Source: Egibacteraceae bacterium (GTDB lineage: Bacteria > Actinomycetota > Nitriliruptoria > Euzebyales > Egibacteraceae). From it: a stretch of DNA of 64,000 nt. Shown piece after piece: positions 60,233 through 64,000 of this stretch. How positions within the stretch are numbered: the stretch's first letter is position 1; every line of letters starts with the position of its first letter. Location of the stretch: assembly GCA_030447925.1 (NCBI GenBank), contig JAUJNX010000003.1:186001-250000 (forward strand), written 5' to 3'. The notes beneath the pieces were generated by a model. The model was given only the letters and a program-made list of their open reading frames with translations. It made no database searches and was not told where the DNA came from. A program made the position numbers and the translations under genes.

Positions 60233-61261
60233 GTGACCGCCACCACCCCGCTGCGCCTCATCCGACCCGCGTTCCCCGAGCGGCGCCCGCCGCTCCCCGC
60301 GCCCCGCGGCCCGCTGTCGGCGTTCCTGTTCGACCACCTGTCCCGGCCCGTCCACGCCCTGCCCGCTGCGCCGTCCGCGGCGGGCGACGCCCTGGACGGC
60401 GAGGACGCGGCGCTGTCGCTGTACTGCTGCTACGAGCTGCACTACCGCGGCCTCGCCGGCGTGGACGAGGCCTGGGAGTGGGACCCCGGCCTGATCGCCC
60501 TGCGCACGGACCTCGAGGCCGCCTTCCTCGCCCGGGTGCGCCAGGAGACCGGACCGATCCTGGTCTCGGGGCCGGTGGAGCGCAGCCTGCACGAGATCCT
60601 CGACGCCGCGGCCGGGCCCTCGCTGTCGACCTACCTGGCCGAGCGCGGGACCCGCGAGCAGCTCCTGGAGTTCCTCGTCCACCGGTCCGCCTACCAGCTG
60701 AAGGAGGCCGACCCCCACACCTGGGCGCTGCCGCGGCTGGGCGGGCGGGCCAAGGCGGCGCTGGTGGAGATCCAGGCCGACGAGTACGGCCAGGGCATCC
60801 AGCGCGACATGCACGCCGAGCTGTTCGCGCTGACCATGCGCGAGGTCGGCCTGGACGCCACCTACGGCGCGCTCCTGGACGCCGTCCCCGGCGTCACCCT
60901 GGCGACGGTCAACCTGGCCTCGTTCTTCGGGCTGCACCGGCGCTGGCGCGGCGCCCTGATCGGCCACCTCGCGGTCTTCGAGATGACCTCGGTGGAGCCG
61001 ATGGGCCGCTACTCCGTCGCGCTGCGCCGCCACGGCTACGGCCCCTGGGCGCGGCTGTTCTACGACACCCACGTGGTGGCCGACGCCCACCACCAGACCC
61101 TCGCCGCCCGCGACCTGGCCGGCGGCCTGGTCGACGACGAGCCCGAGCTGCTGGAGGACGTCCTGTTCGGCGCCCAGGCCCTGACCGCCCTCGAGCAGCG
61201 CCTCACCGACCACCTGCTGTCCTCCTGGGCCGACGGCCGCTCCTCCCTGCGCACCACCTGA
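60233..61261 (+). CDS. haem-oxygenase-fold iron-containing redox enzyme family protein
   Basis: A 342-residue helical protein. 'LYCCYELHYRGLAGVDEAWE', 'FLVHRSAYQLKEADPHTWAL', 'VEIQADEYGQGIQRDMHAEL' and 'VVADAHHQTLAARDLAGGLV' give well-spaced Glu/His residues of the kind used for a di-iron site in haem-oxygenase-like oxidases. The substrate is unknown; relatives occur in oxidative C-C or N-hydroxylating reactions. GTG 60233 with AGGAG upstream. Confidence 0.78.
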   Translation: MTATTPLRLIRPAFPERRPPLPAPRGPLSAFLFDHLSRPVHALPAAPSAAGDALDGEDAALSLYCCYELHYRGLAGVDEAWEWDPGLIALRTDLEAAFLARVRQETGPILVSGPVERSLHEILDAAAGPSLSTYLAERGTREQLLEFLVHRSAYQLKEADPHTWALPRLGGRAKAALVEIQADEYGQGIQRDMHAELFALTMREVGLDATYGALLDAVPGVTLATVNLASFFGLHRRWRGALIGHLAVFEMTSVEPMGRYSVALRRHGYGPWARLFYDTHVVADAHHQTLAARDLAGGLVDDEPELLEDVLFGAQALTALEQRLTDHLLSSWADGRSSLRTT

Positions 61262-61294
61262 CGCCCCCTGCCGCCCCTGGGCGAGACTGCCCCG

Positions 61295-62464
61295 GTGCGG
61301 AGCATCGGGGGGGGAGCGGCGGGCGCGGCTGGGGGTGCGCCACGCGCTCGCGGTCCCCGCGGGGGACGTGGTGGGGGCCGCGCGCGCGGTCGTCGCCCTG
61401 CACGCCACCGACCCGGCGTCGGTGGTCCTGTCGGCGCTGGCGCGGGTGCCCGGCGCGGGGGTGGGGGCGGTCCAGGACGCGCTCTACGCCGACCGCTCGC
61501 TGGTGCGCCTGCTGGGGATGCGCCGCACGGTGTTCGTCGTGCCCCGCGAGCTCGCGCCGGTGGTGCAGGCGTCCAGCACCCGCGCGCTGCTGCCCGGCGA
61601 GCGGCGCAAGGTCGTCGCGATGGTCGAGCAGGCGGGGCTGGCCCCCGACGGCGCGGCGTGGCTGCGGGCGCTGGAGGACGAGACCGTCGCCGCGCTGCGC
61701 GACCGGGGCGAGGCCACCGCCGCCCAGCTCAGCGCCGCGGTGGCCGGGCTGCGCGCCGAGGGCGTCGTGGCGCCGGGGACGCGCAACCAGGCGACGGTCC
61801 GGCTGTCGACGCGGGTGCTGTTCCTGCTGGCCATGGACGGCCGCATCGTGCGCGGCCGGCCGGCGGGGTCCTGGATCAGCAGCCAGTACCGCTGGTCGTG
61901 CGCGGAGGACTGGCTGGGGGCGCCGCTGGACGAGCCGCCTGCCGAGGTCGCGCGGGCCGAGCTGGTGCGCCGCTGGCTGGCGCGCTTCGGGCCCGGCACC
62001 GTCGAGGACCTGCGCTGGTGGACCGGCTGGGGGCTGGGCGACGTCCGGCGGGCCGCGGCGCCGCGGGCGCGGTGGCGGTCGACCTGGACGGCGCCGCGGG
62101 GCTCGTGCTGCCCGGCGACCTAGACCCGGTCGACGCGCCCGCCCCGTGGGTGGCGCTGCTGCCCGCCCTGGACCCCACCCCGATGGGCTGGCAGCAGCGG
62201 GACTGGTACCTGGGCCCCCACCGCGCGCCGCTGTTCGACCGCACCGGCAACATCGGACCGACCGTGTGGTCCGACGGGCGCGTCGTGGGCGGCTGGGCGC
62301 AGCGGGGGACCGGCGAGGTCGCGGTCCGCCTGCTCGAGGACGTGGGCGCCGAGGCGGCCGCCGCGGTCGACGCCGCCGGGGCCGACCTGGCCGCGAGGAT
62401 CGGCCCCGTCCGGGTGACCCCGCGGTTCCGCACCCCGTTGGAGCGGGAGCTGGCCGCGAGCTAG
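61295..62464 (+). CDS. winged-helix HTH_42 (AlkZ-like) protein with two compensating frame breaks
   Basis: About 389 residues. GTG 61295 starts one frame; a G8 run (61307-61314) shifts to the next, which carries G-E-R-R-A-R-L-G-V-R-H-A-L-A, 'VVALHATDPASVVLSALAR' and most of the protein to 'WTGWGLGDVRR'. Near 62060 the first frame resumes as 'VAVDLDGAAGLVLPGDLD', then 'PTVWSDGRVVGGWAQRGTGE'. Start and end are in the same frame, so +1 and -1 indels are the simple explanation. The H-A-T-D-P motif marks the subfamily. It is the second member in this window. Confidence 0.75.
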   Translation: MRSIGGGAAGAAGGAPRARGPRGGRGGGRARGRRPARHRPGVGGPVGAGAGARRGGGGGPGRALRRPLAGAPAGDAPHGVRRAPRARAGGAGVQHPRAAARRAAQGRRDGRAGGAGPRRRGVAAGAGGRDRRRAARPGRGHRRPAQRRGGRAARRGRRGAGDAQPGDGPAVDAGAVPAGHGRPHRARPAGGVLDQQPVPLVVRGGLAGGAAGRAACRGRAGRAGAPLAGALRARHRRGPALVDRLGAGRRPAGRGAAGAVAVDLDGAAGLVLPGDLDPVDAPAPWVALLPALDPTPMGWQQRDWYLGPHRAPLFDRTGNIGPTVWSDGRVVGGWAQRGTGEVAVRLLEDVGAEAAAAVDAAGADLAARIGPVRVTPRFRTPLERELAAS

Positions 62465-63615
62465 GCCCAGCCCTCGCGCGTGGTGAAGGTGAGGTCCTGG
62501 CTGCGCAGGCGGGCCAGGTAGGGGTCGCCCAGGCCCACGGCGGGGGTCAGCACGCCGGCGGCCGGGGGCAGGTCGTCGGCGGCCAGGGCCAGCGCCGCCT
62601 CGCCGAGCATGACCGCGGTCTCGGTGTAGCCGGGGTCGTCGCCGCGCACCTCGGTGCGGACCCGCCGGCCTCCGCCCTCCCCAGGAGGGTGACGCGGAAC
62701 CGGCCCCCGGCGCGCTGCTCCTCGGTCGGTCCCGACCCGGCCGGCCGCAGCCGCGACAGCAGCCGCCGGGTCGGCCCGACCCGCGCGAGCCCGGCGACGA
62801 CCCCCAGCGCCGCGACCCCGCCGGCGAGCACCGGCAGGCTCCCGACCCGCGCGTGGTGGCCGTAGCGGAAGTCCGGGCCGTACTCCGGCAGCGCGCGGGC
62901 CGAGCGCAGGACGATCTGGGGGTCGATGGTCGGCAGCGGCACCGCCCAGCCGTCGATCTCGGGCACGCGGGCGACCCGCGCGGGCAGCAGGCCGACCCGC
63001 CGGCCGTCGGGCGCGGGCCCCCGGTTCCCCGCCGCGACCGCGCCCAGGTCGGCCGTGGCGATCGCCTCCAGCGCCGACTGCCACGTCCCGCCCGAGAGCC
63101 CGCCGGACCCCGACACGTAGGCGCGGACGGTGATCGGCGCGCCGCGGGGCAGCGCCCGCACGGTCTCGCGCGCCGAGGTCGTGGGGGACGCTGTCGAACC
63201 CGCAGCAGGTGACCACCCGCACGCCCGCCCGGGCCGCGTCGCGGTCGTGGCGCGCGCGGACCCGGTCGACGAAGGCGGGCTCGCCGGTGATGTCGGCGTA
63301 GGAGGTGCCGGAGCGGACGCAGGCCTGGACCACCAGCTCGCCGTGGCGCGCGTAGGGCCCCACGGTGGTGGCCAGCACGCGCGTGCGCGCCGCCAGGTCG
63401 AGCAGGCTCACCAGGTCCGCGGTGTCGGCGATGGCGGTCGCGGGCCGGCGCCCGGCCCGCCCCAGCTCGTCGGCGACCCGGTCGACCCTCGCGCGGTCGC
63501 GCCCGGCGACCGCGATCCGCAACCCGCCCGCGCGTCCCACGACGTGCTCGGCGACCAGCCGGCCGGTGAAGCCCGTCGCGCCGAGCACGACGACGTCGAA
63601 CTCCCGCTCCTCCAT
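62461..63615 (-). CDS. saccharopine-dehydrogenase-like / trans-acting enoyl reductase family protein (two frame breaks)
   Basis: About 385 residues. The N-terminal Rossmann domain reads 'FDVVVLGATGFTGRLVAEHV', 'LRIAVAGRDRARVDRVADEL', 'VLATTVGPYARHGELVVQAC' and 'SYADITGEPAFVDRVR'. After 'CCGFDSVPHDLGAR' (about 63175) coding moves one frame ('GLSGGTWQSALEAIATADLG'), and near 62680 it moves back ('GDDPGYTETAVMLGEAALAL', ending T-T-R-E-G-W-A). Family members reduce polyketide or lipid precursors. A GAGGGAGG site precedes ATG 63615. It ends 4 bases into the convergent AlkZ-like gene. Confidence 0.78.
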   Translation of the reverse strand: MEEREFDVVVLGATGFTGRLVAEHVVGRAGGLRIAVAGRDRARVDRVADELGRAGRRPATAIADTADLVSLLDLAARTRVLATTVGPYARHGELVVQACVRSGTSYADITGEPAFVDRVRARHDRDAARAGVRVVTCCGFDSVPHDLGARDRAGAAPRRADHRPRLRVGVRRALGRDVAVGAGGDRHGRPGRGRGGEPGARARRPAGRPAARAGRPRARDRRLGGAAADHRPPDRPALGPRAAGVRPGLPLRPPRAGREPAGARRRGRGAGGRRRARAGRADPAAAVAAAAGRVGTDRGAARRGPVPRHPPGEGGGRRVRTEVRGDDPGYTETAVMLGEAALALAADDLPPAAGVLTPAVGLGDPYLARLRSQDLTFTTREGWA

Positions 63616-63624
63616 GCCCTCCCT

Positions 63625-63979
63625 CTACCCGGCGGGGCCCCCCAGCCCACGTGACGCCCCCCGTCGTAGGTGGCCGGCGCGCGGGGGGCCGCGTCGTCGG
63701 GCGGCGGGAGGTCGGCCAGGTCGCGGTCGTAGGGGGCCGGGGGCTCCTCCGGCGGTGGCGGCCCCGGGTCGGGGTGCAGGTCGGCGCGGCGCCGAGCGGG
63801 GCCGGCCCGCGCGGCGCCGCCGCCGCGCCGGGCTGGGCCAGCTCCGCCAGCGCGTCGAGCGCGACCACCGACTGGCGCAGCACGTCGGCGCGGAGCATGA
63901 GCGCCCGGAGCTGCGCGTCCAGCACGCCGAGCTCGTCCACCACCTGCGCCCGCAGGGCCATCACCAGATCCGGGTCCAT
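63625..63979 (-). CDS. small protein with helical head and proline-rich tail (two frame breaks)
   Basis: About 118 residues. GGGGAGG lies 6 bases before ATG 63979. The head 'MDPDLVMALRAQVVDELGVL', D-A-Q-L-R-A-L-M-L-R-A-D-V-L-R-Q-S is a coiled-coil-like helix. A missing G near 63795 moves the frame to D-L-H-P-D-P-G-P-P-P-P-E-E-P and 'YDRDLADLPPPDD'. A missing G in the G6 run near 63640 would give a TAG at 63627-63625, 10 bases before the reductase start. Function unknown. Confidence 0.5.
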
Positions 63980-64000
63980 CGCCGCCTCCCCCGCCGTCGA

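Overview
This is a 64 kb stretch of very GC-rich actinobacterial-type chromosome. Supporting markers are a mycofactocin cluster, an F420-dependent NADP reductase-like protein, an NDMA-type alcohol dehydrogenase, HspR with Hsp20, a cell-wall-binding-repeat-2 protein, GTG/TTG starts and many ATGA/GTGA gene overlaps. The DUF4331 plus wall-binding pair hints at a deep-branching actinomycete (Nitriliruptoria/Egibacter-like), but that placement is an inference from gene content only.

Layout: 1-6.3 kb holds exported proteins (DUF4331, wall-binding repeats, a Tat-exported toroid enzyme with an inserted discoidin domain). 6.3-8.8 kb holds an Hsp20, an apparently circularly permuted photolyase-like protein with four clustered cysteines, tadA and a tRNA-Ser(CGA). 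9-12.1 kb, next to the tRNA, is a compact module: two coupled regulators facing a short PEP-synthase-like phosphotransferase and a histidine phosphatase. 12.4-19.1 kb holds two envelope proteins, a Phd/PIN toxin-antitoxin pair, a hexapeptide acetyltransferase, an AlkZ-like protein, a Ktr/Trk potassium system and a decayed ParE-like toxin. 19.2-27 kb is the mycofactocin locus (mftA, B, C, E, a coupled SDR and mftF on the minus strand, mftD inverted), followed by a GAF histidine kinase and NarL-type regulator. 27-34.5 kb holds VapBC with an operator, a hydrolase remnant, an acyl-CoA ligase, a CHRD lipoprotein, the NDMA-dependent alcohol dehydrogenase (a likely client of mycofactocin) and a LysR regulator.

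35.4-41.3 kb is a tandem pair of large LuxR-family ATPases that reads as one 2,050-residue frame only because of a single-base frameshift. 41.5-45.6 kb is a stress-protein region (orphan LysR head, glycine-zipper protein, two alpha-crystallin proteins, HspR) ending in an apparent deletion chimera. 45.7-53.4 kb holds the F420 reductase-like gene, KDG kinase plus KDPG aldolase (end of an Entner-Doudoroff-type route), an internally deleted alcohol dehydrogenase, engB, a GNAT-S4 fusion, an M15 peptidase lipoprotein, an ECF sigma factor and a ROK regulator. 53.4-64 kb holds TetR/TPR, a hydrolase with an ABC-2 exporter under a divergent MarR, a YbdK-type ligase, a methyltransferase, a haem-oxygenase-fold enzyme, a second AlkZ-like protein and an enoyl-reductase-like protein.

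A recurring feature is single-base frame breaks, mostly in G/C runs, in genes otherwise intact on both sides (about 19.4-22, 38-44, 54 and 61-64 kb). These look more like homopolymer indels in the assembly than true pseudogenes, and I mark the affected genes. Separate from these are real-looking decay products: fragments of an alpha/beta hydrolase, an alcohol dehydrogenase and a transporter operon. A short dispersed repeat sits just after gene ends at about 30.8, 41.3 and 51.35 kb.
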